A DNA stretch of 64,000 nucleotides from RGIG5579 sp045543495 (GTDB lineage Bacteria; Bacillota; Clostridia; Oscillospirales; SIG627): assembly GCA_045543495.1 (NCBI GenBank), contig JAZQMO010000028.1, positions 1-64,000 of the forward strand. The letters are read 5' to 3'. Each line of letters opens with the position of its first letter. The first letter of the stretch is position 1. A program made the translations under genes and the position numbers. This document shows, in pieces, positions 1-8,145 of this stretch. The notes under the pieces were generated by a model. The model did not search any database and was not told the origin of the DNA. It worked only from the letters and a program-made list of their open reading frames with translations.

Positions 1-2
1 CC

Positions 3-101
3 GTTGTTGATCAAGCGATCCACTACTTTAATTACATCAGGCCTGTTCGTAAGCTTAACAGAAAACCACCAGTCCAATTTCGCATTGAACTGGCGGCTTA
101 A
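3..101 (+). CDS. IS3-family transposase (OrfB), 3' end only
   Basis: Frame 3 is open from the window edge for 32 codons and ends with TAA at 99-101. The translation contains AIHYFNYIRPVRKLN and ends PPVQFRIELAA. This is the usual C-terminal pattern of IS3-family DDE transposases (a YxNxxRPxxxLN block, then PVxFRxxxA). The 5' part lies outside the window, so the catalytic DDE residues cannot be checked. A different + frame stays open much further but runs antisense through the next gene and is a shadow. The call rests on the motif and the terminal repeat just downstream. Confidence 0.72.
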   Translation, partial: VVDQAIHYFNYIRPVRKLNRKPPVQFRIELAA

Positions 102-116
102 CTTTTTCTTTTTTTG

Positions 117-141
117 TGTCTACCAACTATTGACTAGTTCA
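117..141. mobile_element. Right terminal inverted repeat of the IS3-family element
   Basis: Read on the minus strand, this 25-bp stretch begins TGAACT and ends GTTGGTAGACA. That resembles the ends of IS3/IS150-group elements (TGWACT at the tip, GTTRGACA inside). It lies 16 bp after the transposase stop, as expected for a right end. The partner repeat and any target duplication are outside the window. Confidence 0.6.
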
Positions 142-156
142 TTTTTCGGGTATTTT

Positions 157-777
157 TTATCGGATGAAATTGGTTTTGATGGAAGCTTCCTTTTCGGGGA
201 AGAGAATTCCTTTTTCTTTTCCCGCCTCAATGCACAGGAGAAGCCAAGCCATATTTTTTCCGAGGCTTCGCATAATCTGAAGCCCCTCTTGATCCTTCTC
301 TACCTCCTCGGCACAGGTTCCGTGAACGGCATTCCAGTATTGACCTGCGGCCACGGGCATTCCGGAAATGGTGAAATACTTGTTCACCCGATCAAAGGCT
401 GCGCTGGCACCGCCCCGCCGGCAGGAAAAGACCCCGCAGGCTACCTTGCCGGAAAGATGCTTCCCGTAGGCGAAAAACAGGCGGTCCATAAAGGATTGCA
501 GAGCACCGCAGGGAGCGGCGTAATGCACGGGCGAGCCGAATACCAGCCCGTCAGCCTCCAGAATTTTGGGAGCAAATTCGTTTACCTTGTCGTCAATGCT
601 GCATTTTCCCATCTTGGCACAGGCTCCGCAAGCACGGCAGCCCGATAGGGCCTCATGACCGAGCCACAGGATCTCCGTCTCGGCACCGCTTTTTTTCAGT
701 TCCCCTGCCACCTCCTGCAGGGCACGGTGGGTACATCCCCTTTCGTGGGGGGAGGAATTGATCAAAACTACTTTCAT
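157..777 (-). CDS. NADPH-dependent FMN reductase / iron-sulfur flavoprotein-like protein
   Basis: This 206-residue cytoplasmic flavodoxin-fold protein is probably an NAD(P)H:FMN oxidoreductase. The N-terminus (KVVLINSSPHERGCTHRAL) is the phosphate-binding loop for FMN. GSPVHYAAPCGALQSFMDR is the second flavin loop. Residues around 50-62 form a compact Cys motif (CRACGACAKMGKC, C-x2-C-x2-C-x5-C). It is close to the cluster motif of iron-sulfur flavoproteins, but many plain flavin reductases have a similar motif. The ATG at 777 was preferred over the GTG at 786 because GAGGTG sits just before it. The stop is only 15 bp from the IS3 end, and the C-terminus looks natural. Physiological substrate unknown. 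Confidence 0.8.
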   Translation of the reverse strand: MKVVLINSSPHERGCTHRALQEVAGELKKSGAETEILWLGHEALSGCRACGACAKMGKCSIDDKVNEFAPKILEADGLVFGSPVHYAAPCGALQSFMDRLFFAYGKHLSGKVACGVFSCRRGGASAAFDRVNKYFTISGMPVAAGQYWNAVHGTCAEEVEKDQEGLQIMRSLGKNMAWLLLCIEAGKEKGILFPEKEASIKTNFIR

Positions 778-795
778 TTCTATCACCTCGTTAAA

Positions 796-826
796 ACCTA
801 TGAATGGAATAGGTACAGTATACTGT
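796..826. promoter_or_regulatory. Two adjacent palindromes, possible operator
   Basis: The first is ACCTAT-N7-ATAGGT at 796-814. The second is the perfect 12-mer ACAGTATACTGT at 815-826. They abut and cover the -10 and presumed start of the minus-strand flavoprotein promoter. A repressor or redox regulator could bind here, but no regulator gene is adjacent. Confidence 0.35.
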
Positions 827-844
827 TTTTTGAGAAAAATACAA
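817..844 (-). promoter_or_regulatory. Predicted sigma-A promoter of the flavoprotein gene
   Basis: On the minus strand there is TTGTAT, a 16-nt spacer and TATACT. The -10 lies inside a perfect 12-bp palindrome (815-826), and a second palindrome (796-814) follows it. Confidence 0.55.
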
Positions 845-886
845 GAGATGAGAGATGAAATTTTTCTGAAAAGATTGGAATTGCCC

Positions 887-915
887 TTGTGATTTTGAAA
901 GATGTATGATATAAT
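887..915 (+). promoter_or_regulatory. Predicted sigma-A promoter for the tmk operon
   Basis: TTGTGA (887-892), a 17-nt spacer and a perfect TATAAT (910-915), about 53 nt before the tmk start codon. Confidence 0.65.
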
Positions 916-967
916 TATTCTAATTTAGTATGCCTTATTATAAGTTTTTTTGAAAAGGAAGAAGAAA

Positions 968-1621
968 ATGGGAAAGCTCATCGTCATCGACGGCCTGGAC
1001 GGCAGCGGAAAAAATACTCAATCCAAGCTTTTGGCAAAGGCTTTGGAGGCAGAAGGAAAGCAGGTTCGCCTCGTTTCCTTTCCCGATTATGAAAGCCCCG
1101 CCTGCGCCCCTGTGAAAATGTATCTTTCGGGGGAATACGGCTCCGATCCCGATGCGGTCAATTCCTATGCGGCATCCACCTTTTTTGCCGTGGATCGCTT
1201 TGCTTCCTTCCGTCTGGATTGGAAGAAGGATTATGATGAGGGCACCATTATCATTGCCAATCGCTATACCACGGCAAACGCCATCCATCAATTGACCAAG
1301 CTTGACCGTGGGGAGCACGATGCCTTCTTGGCTTGGCTCTATGATTTTGAATTTTGCAAGCTGGGACTGCCCGTTCCCGATCTGACCCTGCTATTGAAGC
1401 TCCCTGTGGAAAAGAGTCTGGATCTGATCGATCACCGTGGCCTGACCCGTGATATTCACGAAAACCGTGAGCATTTGAAGAAAGCCGCCGAGGCGGCCGA
1501 TGCCTGCGCCCAAAAATGGGGTTGGAAGACCCTTTGGTGCACCGATGAAAAGGGCGAGCTTTTCTCCATTGAGAAGATCTCGGAAATGGTGCTTGGCGTC
1601 GTGAAGGAGGAATTATGGTAA
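968..1621 (+). CDS. tmk: Thymidylate kinase-like deoxynucleotide kinase
   Basis: This 217-residue P-loop kinase is of the thymidylate kinase family (dTMP + ATP to dTDP). The P-loop is GLDGSGKNTQ at residues 8-17. SFPDYESP matches the FP(D/R)xxxP substrate region. The usual DRYxxSxxAYQ signature reads NRYTTANAIHQ, so its Asp is Asn, and the usual Thr after GK is also Asn. The family is clear, but the exact substrate preference is less so. The ATG at 968 was chosen over an upstream TTG (950) because AAGGAAGAAG sits right before it. It opens the first long operon and overlaps the next gene by 7 nt. Confidence 0.85.
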   Translation: MGKLIVIDGLDGSGKNTQSKLLAKALEAEGKQVRLVSFPDYESPACAPVKMYLSGEYGSDPDAVNSYAASTFFAVDRFASFRLDWKKDYDEGTIIIANRYTTANAIHQLTKLDRGEHDAFLAWLYDFEFCKLGLPVPDLTLLLKLPVEKSLDLIDHRGLTRDIHENREHLKKAAEAADACAQKWGWKTLWCTDEKGELFSIEKISEMVLGVVKEELW

Positions 1622-2166
1622 GCGTTTTTCTGGCAGAGGGCTTTGAGGAAATGGAAGCCGTCACTCCGGTGGATATATTGCGCCGTGCGGGGATCGAGGT
1701 TCGCACCTGCAGCATTGGAGAAACAAGAGAGGTGCGAGGAGCCCACGGGGTTCCCTTCGTGGCAGATTGCACCTTGGCGGAAGCACAGGATGGGGAAGAG
1801 GTCATTGTCCTTCCCGGCGGAATGCCCGGCACCTTAAATCTCGGTGCCTGCAAGGCGCTTTGTCAGCGTATTTTGGATCACGCCGCCAAGGGGAAGCTTC
1901 TTGCCGCCATTTGTGCCGCTCCCACCGTTTTCGGCTCTCTTGGCCTGTTGCAAAACTGCACCGCCACCTGCTATCCCGGAATGGAGGATCAGCTTCATTC
2001 TGCCGCCGTCTCCAAGGAAAAGACCGTTTATTCCAACGGGATCCTCACCTCCCGAGGCCCCGGCACCGCCGCTGATTTTGCCTTTCATCTGGTGCTTCTT
2101 TTGAAAGGGCAGGAAAAAGCGGAGGAGCTTCGGCGTGCCATGTGCTTTGAGGGGGATCGGACTTGA
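1615..2166 (+). CDS. DJ-1/PfpI (YajL-type) family protein
   Basis: This 183-residue protein belongs to the DJ-1/ThiJ superfamily, linked to protein/nucleotide deglycation, chaperone or glyoxalase activity. AEGFEEMEAVTP carries the conserved acidic residue near the active site. LLAAICAAPTVFG is the nucleophile elbow with the reactive Cys. TSRGPGTAADFAF near the C-terminus is also typical of DJ-1. It overlaps tmk at its start and the protease gene at its end, so translation is probably coupled. The actual reaction cannot be told from sequence. Confidence 0.85.
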   Translation: MVSVFLAEGFEEMEAVTPVDILRRAGIEVRTCSIGETREVRGAHGVPFVADCTLAEAQDGEEVIVLPGGMPGTLNLGACKALCQRILDHAAKGKLLAAICAAPTVFGSLGLLQNCTATCYPGMEDQLHSAAVSKEKTVYSNGILTSRGPGTAADFAFHLVLLLKGQEKAEELRRAMCFEGDRT

Positions 2167-3122
2167 AGCTGAAAGCCAATTTCTACGCCCCCATTCTCTT
2201 CGGTGTGATCCTGATTTTGTCGGGCCTGTCCACCACCTTGACGGAGCTTGTCCTGCGCATTGCGGATCATCCCTTTTTGGCGGTTACCATTATCCAGCTT
2301 TTGATCTATCTTCTGCCCTTGGCCTTTTATTGCCGTATGAGAAATTTCAATTTGGCCTCCGCCTTGAAATTTCGCTATGTAGCGCCGAAAAAGATCCCGT
2401 TTCTGGTGATCGTGACCCTGATTTTATTCACTGCCATCCTCCTGTTTCGTTATGTGGGGCTCTTTTTCCTGCAGGATGCGTTTGTGGATACTCCCACCGC
2501 CCTTTTCATTCCTTTGGACAGCGACAGCACCTTTCTCGTTCTGTTTTGCAATGTGCTGCTGCCCGCCCTGTTTGAGGAAAGCATATTCCGTGGCCTGATT
2601 TTGGAGGAATACCGCTCCTTCGGCTCCGTGTGGGCCATTTCCGTCAGCTCGGTGATGTATGCGATGGTGCATCTGTCGGGAGAGAATTTCCTGTATTATC
2701 TTGTTTTAGGCTGTGTTTTGGGCCTTGTCACCGTGGCGTCCGACTCCATTGTGCCCGCCCTTTTTATTCATATTTTTCTGAATTATTCCTACCTGAATTT
2801 CAGCTCGGGGATTGTGGAATATTTAAGACAGGCGGGGAAAAGCCCCCTGCTTCCGTATCTTTTGGTCGCCCTCTTCATTTTGCTTTTTGTCTTTCTGTTT
2901 TCCCGCTTGGAGGTCATTTATCAGGACAAGGTGTATGAAGAAATGCTGAAAAGCAGAAAGGAATTGCTCCGCAAGGAATTGGAGCGCTCCCGTGAGCAAA
3001 AGCAGGAAGCGGAGTCGGAGAAGGATTCCCGCTTGACCACCCTGAAGGAGATCTATCTTTCTCCTACCTTTTTGGCTACGGTTGCCATCTTTGTTTTGGT
3101 GGTATCCGGCGTATTATTCTGA
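2163..3122 (+). CDS. CPBP-family (CAAX-like) intramembrane metalloprotease
   Basis: This 319-residue multi-pass membrane protein has the three CPBP motifs: EExxxR in FEESIFRG, FxxxH-like YAMVH, and HxxxN in HIFLN. These supply the glutamate, histidines and asparagine of the active site. A charged, coiled-coil-like stretch (about 255-295) sits in a cytoplasmic loop before a last C-terminal helix. The start is TTG at 2163, overlapping the DJ-1 stop, with GAGGGGG upstream. Prokaryotic relatives include bacteriocin self-immunity and protein-maturation enzymes. No bacteriocin or obvious substrate gene is nearby. Confidence 0.85.
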   Translation: MKLKANFYAPILFGVILILSGLSTTLTELVLRIADHPFLAVTIIQLLIYLLPLAFYCRMRNFNLASALKFRYVAPKKIPFLVIVTLILFTAILLFRYVGLFFLQDAFVDTPTALFIPLDSDSTFLVLFCNVLLPALFEESIFRGLILEEYRSFGSVWAISVSSVMYAMVHLSGENFLYYLVLGCVLGLVTVASDSIVPALFIHIFLNYSYLNFSSGIVEYLRQAGKSPLLPYLLVALFILLFVFLFSRLEVIYQDKVYEEMLKSRKELLRKELERSREQKQEAESEKDSRLTTLKEIYLSPTFLATVAIFVLVVSGVLF

Positions 3123-3133
3123 GAGGTTGTCGT

Positions 3134-4561
3134 ATGAACGAAGAAACCAGATCCCCCAAGGATCAAAAAGAAAATACCATTGATATTTTGGTTCCCCAAA
3201 CGAAAAAGGAGAGCCAGCCCTCCCCTGTGAAAACGGAAAAGGCAGAGCCCCCAAAGGAGCAGACCCGTAAGATCTCTCCCGCTGCGGCAAAGCCCACCAC
3301 CCGCTCCATTGCGCAAAAGACAAGGGTGGGCACCACAGCGGTGAATTTGGGAGAAAAGATCAAGGCAAAAAAGCCTGCTTCGGGAAAGCCCATCCCCCCC
3401 TTGGCCGTCAAGGATAAAAAGCCCAAGGGCGAAAAGAAGAAGGTAACGGCTGATCAGCTGACCCGCTTTAAGAACGATCTTCGCTCCACTGTGCTTCGTG
3501 CCCTGATTTATATGGGCGTGGTGGTTCTCATTTCCACTCTGCTTTCTATCCTTGCCATTCGATGGGGCAATGACATTTTTGCTCTGGTCAAGGATGAGGT
3601 CACCGCCACCGTTACCATTCCCGAGGATGCTACCATCGGCGAGGTCTCCCGCATTTTGGAGGACAACGGACTCATCGAGTATTCCTCTGTGTTCCGTGCC
3701 TATATCAGCTTCAAAAATCGGGATGCCGACCCGCCCCTTTCCTTTAAGGCAGGGGAGTATGAACTGTCAAGCCTGTTAAATTACGACCAGATCGTCAGTA
3801 AGATCAAAAATCGCCGCTCCCGTAGCATTGTGACCATTACCATTCCCGAGGGCTATACGGTGGATGAGATCATTGACCTTTTTGTATCGCAGGATATCGG
3901 CACCAGAGAGGGCTTCCTTTACGCCGTCAACGAATATCCCTACGAGTATACCTTTATGGAGAAATTGGCCGAGATCGAATTTTCCTCGGACCGTCGCTAC
4001 CGTCTGGAGGGCTACCTGTTCCCCGATACCTATGATTTCTATACCGACTCCACCGAGGTTGCCATTGTGGATAAAATGCTCTCGGCCTTTGAAGCAAGGT
4101 TTGAGGATGCCTATTACGCCCGCCTTGCCGAGATCGATATGAATTTGGACGAGGTTATCACCTTGGCCTCCATCGTGCAAAAGGAAGGAAAATTCAATTC
4201 TGATTTTTACCCCATTTCCGGTGTATTCCACAACCGTATGAAATCCAAGACTCTGCGCCGCCTGCAGTCCGATGCCACGGTTCAGTATTGCCTGACCGAG
4301 CACAAGGAGGAGCTCAGCTACAACGATCTTGAGATTCAGAATCCCTATAACACCTACCGCAACGAGGGTCTGCCTCCCTCTGCCATCTCCAACCCCGGTT
4401 GGGAGGCCATTCAGGCGGCCCTTTACCCCGAGAAGCATTCTCACTACTACTTTGTATCCGATACCGATGGCTCCACCGTATTTGCTGACACCGAGCCTCA
4501 GCATTTGAAGAATGTTGCCGCCCTTCGTGCCGCCAAGGAGAACGGAACCACCATCGACTGA
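3134..4561 (+). CDS. mltG: Endolytic murein transglycosylase MltG (YceG-like)
   Basis: This 475-residue membrane-bound lytic transglycosylase cuts nascent glycan strands. Residues 1-115 are a Lys/Pro-rich cytoplasmic tail, longer than in most homologues. A single TM helix lies at about 121-144, followed by a LysM-like region (TIPEGYTVDEII) and the YceG domain. The catalytic Glu is in ASIVQKEGK. LQSDATVQY and the NEGLPPSAISNPG block are family hallmarks. GAGAGG lies 7 nt before the ATG. Its role fits with the peptidoglycan genes later in the window, although here it sits among translation and repair genes. Confidence 0.93.
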   Translation: MNEETRSPKDQKENTIDILVPQTKKESQPSPVKTEKAEPPKEQTRKISPAAAKPTTRSIAQKTRVGTTAVNLGEKIKAKKPASGKPIPPLAVKDKKPKGEKKKVTADQLTRFKNDLRSTVLRALIYMGVVVLISTLLSILAIRWGNDIFALVKDEVTATVTIPEDATIGEVSRILEDNGLIEYSSVFRAYISFKNRDADPPLSFKAGEYELSSLLNYDQIVSKIKNRRSRSIVTITIPEGYTVDEIIDLFVSQDIGTREGFLYAVNEYPYEYTFMEKLAEIEFSSDRRYRLEGYLFPDTYDFYTDSTEVAIVDKMLSAFEARFEDAYYARLAEIDMNLDEVITLASIVQKEGKFNSDFYPISGVFHNRMKSKTLRRLQSDATVQYCLTEHKEELSYNDLEIQNPYNTYRNEGLPPSAISNPGWEAIQAALYPEKHSHYYFVSDTDGSTVFADTEPQHLKNVAALRAAKENGTTID

Positions 4562-4576
4562 TAGAAAGGAAATGAT

Positions 4577-5884
4577 TTGGAAAACACCCTTCTTATTTTG
4601 ATCCTGATTCTTTCCGCCGCTACCTTTGTTTTCAGCGTTGTTACCGCCTTTTCTGCCCGCAAAAAGGGCGGTGTAGAGAGAGAGGATCTGGAGCGTCAGG
4701 GAGAGAGAACGGAACGCTCCCTTTCCGCCGCTCGCCGTGAGATCAGCGAGGAAAATGCCAGAAGTCTGGAATCCTTCTCCCGCTCCCTCAGATCCTCCCA
4801 AGCGGAGATCTTTGAGAGACAGGACAAGCGCATTGCGGAATTGACCCAAAATCTCAACGCCGCCATGAAGGGAGTGGATGAGCGCATTGCGCAATTAAAC
4901 TCCTTTCAGGAAAAGAATGCACAGGCCCTGCGGGAAACCGTAGATGCCAAGCTGGGCGAGATCCGTCAGGGCAATGAAAAGAGCTTGGGAGAGATCCGCC
5001 AAAGCGTGGAGGAAAAGCTGCAAAGCGCTCTGGAGGATCGCATCAGCCGCTCCTTCAAGGAGGTCAGCGACCGCTTGGAGCAGGTATACCGTGGTCTCGG
5101 AGAAATGCAGACCCTTGCCAGCGGCGTGGGAGACTTAAAAAAGGTTCTCTCCAATGTAAAGACCCGCGGCATTTTGGGCGAGATTCAGCTGGGTGCCATT
5201 TTGGAGGAGATCCTTTCTCCCGAGCAGTATCAGAGCAACGTTGCCACCGTGCCCGGATCCCAAAATCGTGTGGAATTTGCCGTTCTTCTGCCGGGGGATG
5301 GGGAAGAGAAGGTGTTCTTACCCATTGACTCCAAATTTCCTGCCGATGCTTACGTCAGCTTGCAGGATGCCTACGATTCGGCCGACCCCGAATTGGTGAA
5401 GGCGCAAAAGGCACAGCTGGAAAGCCGCATCAAATCCTTTGCCAAGGATATTCATACCAAGTATATTTCTCCTCCCCATACCACGGATTTTGCCATTATG
5501 TTCCTTCCCACCGAGGGGCTGTATGCCGAGGTGGTAAAAATGGGAATGGTGGAGATTTTGCAGAAGAATTATAAGATCAACATTGCCGGCCCCACCACCA
5601 TGGCGGCGCTTCTCAATTCCTTGCAAACGGGCTTTCGTACCCTTGCCATTCAGAAGCGAAGCAGTGAGGTTTGGGAGGTCTTGGGTGCCGTTCGCACGGA
5701 GTTTGATAAGTTTGAGAGCGCCCTGCGGGATGCGCAGACCAAATTGGAGCAGGCCAACCGTGGGCTGGATACTCTGGTGGGTGTCAGAACCCGTCAGATC
5801 CAAAGAAAGCTCAAGGGAGTCTCCGCTCTTCCCACCCAAAAGGCAATGGCTATTTTAGACGAGGAAAACCATGCAGAAGAATGA
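4577..5884 (+). CDS. rmuC: DNA recombination protein RmuC
   Basis: This 435-residue protein has an N-terminal hydrophobic helix (about residues 2-22), a long coiled coil (about 35-175) and the RmuC nuclease-like core. Core motifs include TRGILGEIQLGAILEEIL, PIDSKFPADAY and FLPTEGLYAEV. In E. coli RmuC limits recombination at inverted repeats and stalled forks. Translation starts at TTG (4577) after AAAGGAA; the nearby ATG at 4572 is out of frame. It overlaps smpB by 14 nt. Confidence 0.92.
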   Translation: MENTLLILILILSAATFVFSVVTAFSARKKGGVEREDLERQGERTERSLSAARREISEENARSLESFSRSLRSSQAEIFERQDKRIAELTQNLNAAMKGVDERIAQLNSFQEKNAQALRETVDAKLGEIRQGNEKSLGEIRQSVEEKLQSALEDRISRSFKEVSDRLEQVYRGLGEMQTLASGVGDLKKVLSNVKTRGILGEIQLGAILEEILSPEQYQSNVATVPGSQNRVEFAVLLPGDGEEKVFLPIDSKFPADAYVSLQDAYDSADPELVKAQKAQLESRIKSFAKDIHTKYISPPHTTDFAIMFLPTEGLYAEVVKMGMVEILQKNYKINIAGPTTMAALLNSLQTGFRTLAIQKRSSEVWEVLGAVRTEFDKFESALRDAQTKLEQANRGLDTLVGVRTRQIQRKLKGVSALPTQKAMAILDEENHAEE

Positions 5885-6341
5885 AAGCATCAAGCCCTGT
5901 GCCTCCAACCGCAAGGCCTTTCACGATTATTTCGTGGAGGAGCGGATGGAAGCGGGGATCGAACTGTTCGGCACGGAGGTCAAATCCATCCGTGCGGGAA
6001 CGGTCAATTTGAAGGATTCCTACCTGATCATTCGGGACGGAGAGCTGTTTGCCAAGGGAATCCATGTCAGCCCCTACGAAAAGGGAAATATCTTCAATCG
6101 GGATCCCCTGCGGGAGCGAAAGCTTCTGATGCATAAAAAGGAGATCCTGAAATGCAAAAGCCTTTCCGAAAAGGATGGCTACACTCTCATTCCTCTCTCC
6201 CTGTATTGGAAGCGGGGCAGAGTGAAGGTGGAGGTTGGCGTGTGCCGAGGAAAGAAGCTTTACGATAAGAGAGAAAGTGCACTGAAGCGGGATCTGGAAC
6301 GAGAGAACCGCCGAGGAATAAAACTTGCGGACAGAGATTGA
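5871..6341 (+). CDS. smpB: SsrA (tmRNA)-binding protein SmpB
   Basis: This 156-residue protein delivers tmRNA to stalled ribosomes for trans-translation. Recognisable parts are the N-terminal NRKAFHDYFVEERMEAGI, GTEVKSIRAGTVNLKDSY and the basic tail with KLYDKRESALKRD. The ATG lies inside the end of rmuC, preceded by GAGG. The ssrA gene often follows smpB, but it is not seen here: lepA begins 4 nt after the smpB stop. Confidence 0.96.
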   Translation: MQKNESIKPCASNRKAFHDYFVEERMEAGIELFGTEVKSIRAGTVNLKDSYLIIRDGELFAKGIHVSPYEKGNIFNRDPLRERKLLMHKKEILKCKSLSEKDGYTLIPLSLYWKRGRVKVEVGVCRGKKLYDKRESALKRDLERENRRGIKLADRD

Positions 6342-6345
6342 ATCT

Positions 6346-8145
6346 ATGAACAAAGAAATTCGTAATTTTTGTATTATTGCCCATATCGACCACGGAAAAT
6401 CCACCCTTGCGGATCGGATCTTGGAAGCCACGGGCTCTGTGGAAAAAAGAGAAATGGAAGCTCAGGTGCTGGACGATATGGAACTGGAAAAAGAGCGTGG
6501 CATCACCATTAAGGCCAGAGCCGTTTCGCTGGATTATACCGCAAAGGACGGCAAGGTATATCAGTTCAACCTGATCGATACCCCCGGCCACGTGGACTTT
6601 AACTACGAGGTCTCCCGCTCCCTTTCCGCCTGCGAGGGTGCCCTGCTTGTGGTGGATTCCACCCAAGGAATTCAGGCTCAGACCCTTGCCAACGCCTACC
6701 TTGCCGTGGATCACGATCTGGAGCTTCTCCCCGTGATCAACAAGGTGGATCTGCCTGCGGCCGATCCCGACAAGGTGAAGGCGGAAATTGAAGATGTAAT
6801 TGGTATTCCTGCCGACTATGCTCCCTGTGTTTCGGCCAAAACAGGCCTTCATATTGAGGATGTATTGGAGGGCATCGTACAGTATATCCCTGCTCCTAAG
6901 GTAGAGCCGGAAAAGCCTCTGAAGGCTCTCATTTTTGACTCCTTTTACGATGCCTATAAGGGAATTATTGTGTATTTCCGTGTGTTTGAGGGCTCTCTTT
7001 CCAAGGGAGACAGGATCCGTATGATGAATACGGGAGCCGAGTTTGATGTGACCGAGGTCGGCACCATGACCACCTTTGGCTATGCCGCCTGCGACAGCCT
7101 CTCCTCCGGTCAGGTGGGATATCTGACCGCCTCCATCAAAACCCTTGCCGAGACCCGTGTGGGCGATACCATCACCTTGGTGGAAAATCCCGCCGCCGAG
7201 CCCTTTGAGGGCTTCAAAAAGGCCTTGCCCGTAGTATTCTCGGGCATCTATCCTGCCGACGGTGCCCGCTATAACGACCTGCGAGAGGCTTTGGAAAAGC
7301 TTCAGCTCAACGATGCCGCCCTGTCCTTCGAGCCGGAAACCAGCGCCGCCTTGGGCTTTGGCTTCCGTTGCGGATTTTTGGGTCTGCTTCATATGGAGGT
7401 CATTCAGGAGCGATTGGAGAGGGAATTCAATCTGGATCTGATCACCACCGCCCCCAGCGTAATCTATAAATTGGAGATGACGAGCGGGGAAGAGATCTAT
7501 ATTGATAACCCCACCAACTACCCCGCCGTGGAAAACATTGCCACGGCATACGAGCCCGTGGTCAGCGCCAGCATCATTACCCCCGTGGAATTTGTGGGCG
7601 GTATTATGGATCTGTGTCAGGATCGCCGTGGGGAATTTGTGGATATGAAATACATCACCCCCACCCGTACGGAGCTGCATTATAAATTGCCCCTCAATGA
7701 GATCGTTTATGACTTTTTCGACGCCCTCAAATCCCGAAGCAAGGGCTACGCCTCCTTTGATTACAGCGATACGGAGTATGTCCCCTCAAAGCTGGTAAAG
7801 CTGGATATTCTGTTAAACGGCGACATTGTGGATGCTCTGTCCTTCATCGTCCATAGTGACAAGGCCTATGCCAGAGCCCGCCGCATTGCGGAAAAGCTGA
7901 AGGAGAATATTCCCCGTCAGCTCTTTGAGATCCCCGTGCAGGCCGCCGTGGGCGGCAGAGTCATTGCCCGTGAAACGGTCAAGGCCATGCGAAAGGATGT
8001 TCTTGCCAAGTGCTACGGCGGTGATATTACCCGTAAAAAGAAGCTTCTGGAAAAGCAGAAGGAGGGCAAAAAGAAAATGCGCTCCCTCGGCTCTGTGGAG
8101 GTTCCTCAAGAGGCCTTCATGGCAGTGCTCAAGCTGGATGAATAG
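6346..8145 (+). CDS. lepA: Elongation factor 4 (LepA), back-translocating GTPase
   Basis: This 599-residue translational GTPase matches the family length. The G1 motif AHIDHGKST is near the N-terminus, with DTPGHVDF (G3) and NKVD (G4) following. The C-terminal region ends with the LepA-specific part, including KCYGGDITRKKKLLEKQKEG. EF4 acts on ribosomes during stress and helps initiation or assembly. The ATG at 6346 is chosen over an upstream TTG at 6325, since MNKEIRNFCIIAHIDHG is the conserved start. Confidence 0.97.
   Translation: MNKEIRNFCIIAHIDHGKSTLADRILEATGSVEKREMEAQVLDDMELEKERGITIKARAVSLDYTAKDGKVYQFNLIDTPGHVDFNYEVSRSLSACEGALLVVDSTQGIQAQTLANAYLAVDHDLELLPVINKVDLPAADPDKVKAEIEDVIGIPADYAPCVSAKTGLHIEDVLEGIVQYIPAPKVEPEKPLKALIFDSFYDAYKGIIVYFRVFEGSLSKGDRIRMMNTGAEFDVTEVGTMTTFGYAACDSLSSGQVGYLTASIKTLAETRVGDTITLVENPAAEPFEGFKKALPVVFSGIYPADGARYNDLREALEKLQLNDAALSFEPETSAALGFGFRCGFLGLLHMEVIQERLEREFNLDLITTAPSVIYKLEMTSGEEIYIDNPTNYPAVENIATAYEPVVSASIITPVEFVGGIMDLCQDRRGEFVDMKYITPTRTELHYKLPLNEIVYDFFDALKSRSKGYASFDYSDTEYVPSKLVKLDILLNGDIVDALSFIVHSDKAYARARRIAEKLKENIPRQLFEIPVQAAVGGRVIARETVKAMRKDVLAKCYGGDITRKKKLLEKQKEGKKKMRSLGSVEVPQEAFMAVLKLDE

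Noticed and set aside
4..648. Long + frame from the left edge through the flavoprotein gene
   Set aside because: It is antisense to a gene with clear flavodoxin motifs. The true + coding at the edge is the short frame-3 IS3 transposase tail.
6342..6345. tmRNA gene next to smpB
   Set aside because: Only 4 nt separate smpB from lepA; no tRNA-like ends were seen nearby.
6187..7680. 497-codon minus-strand frame opposite smpB/lepA
   Set aside because: It is a shadow of conserved lepA codons, with no recognisable motif.
7925..8137. 71-codon 5' extension of hemW
   Set aside because: It lies within lepA in another frame, and the conserved HemW start is MNSLSLYLHVPFC at 8138.
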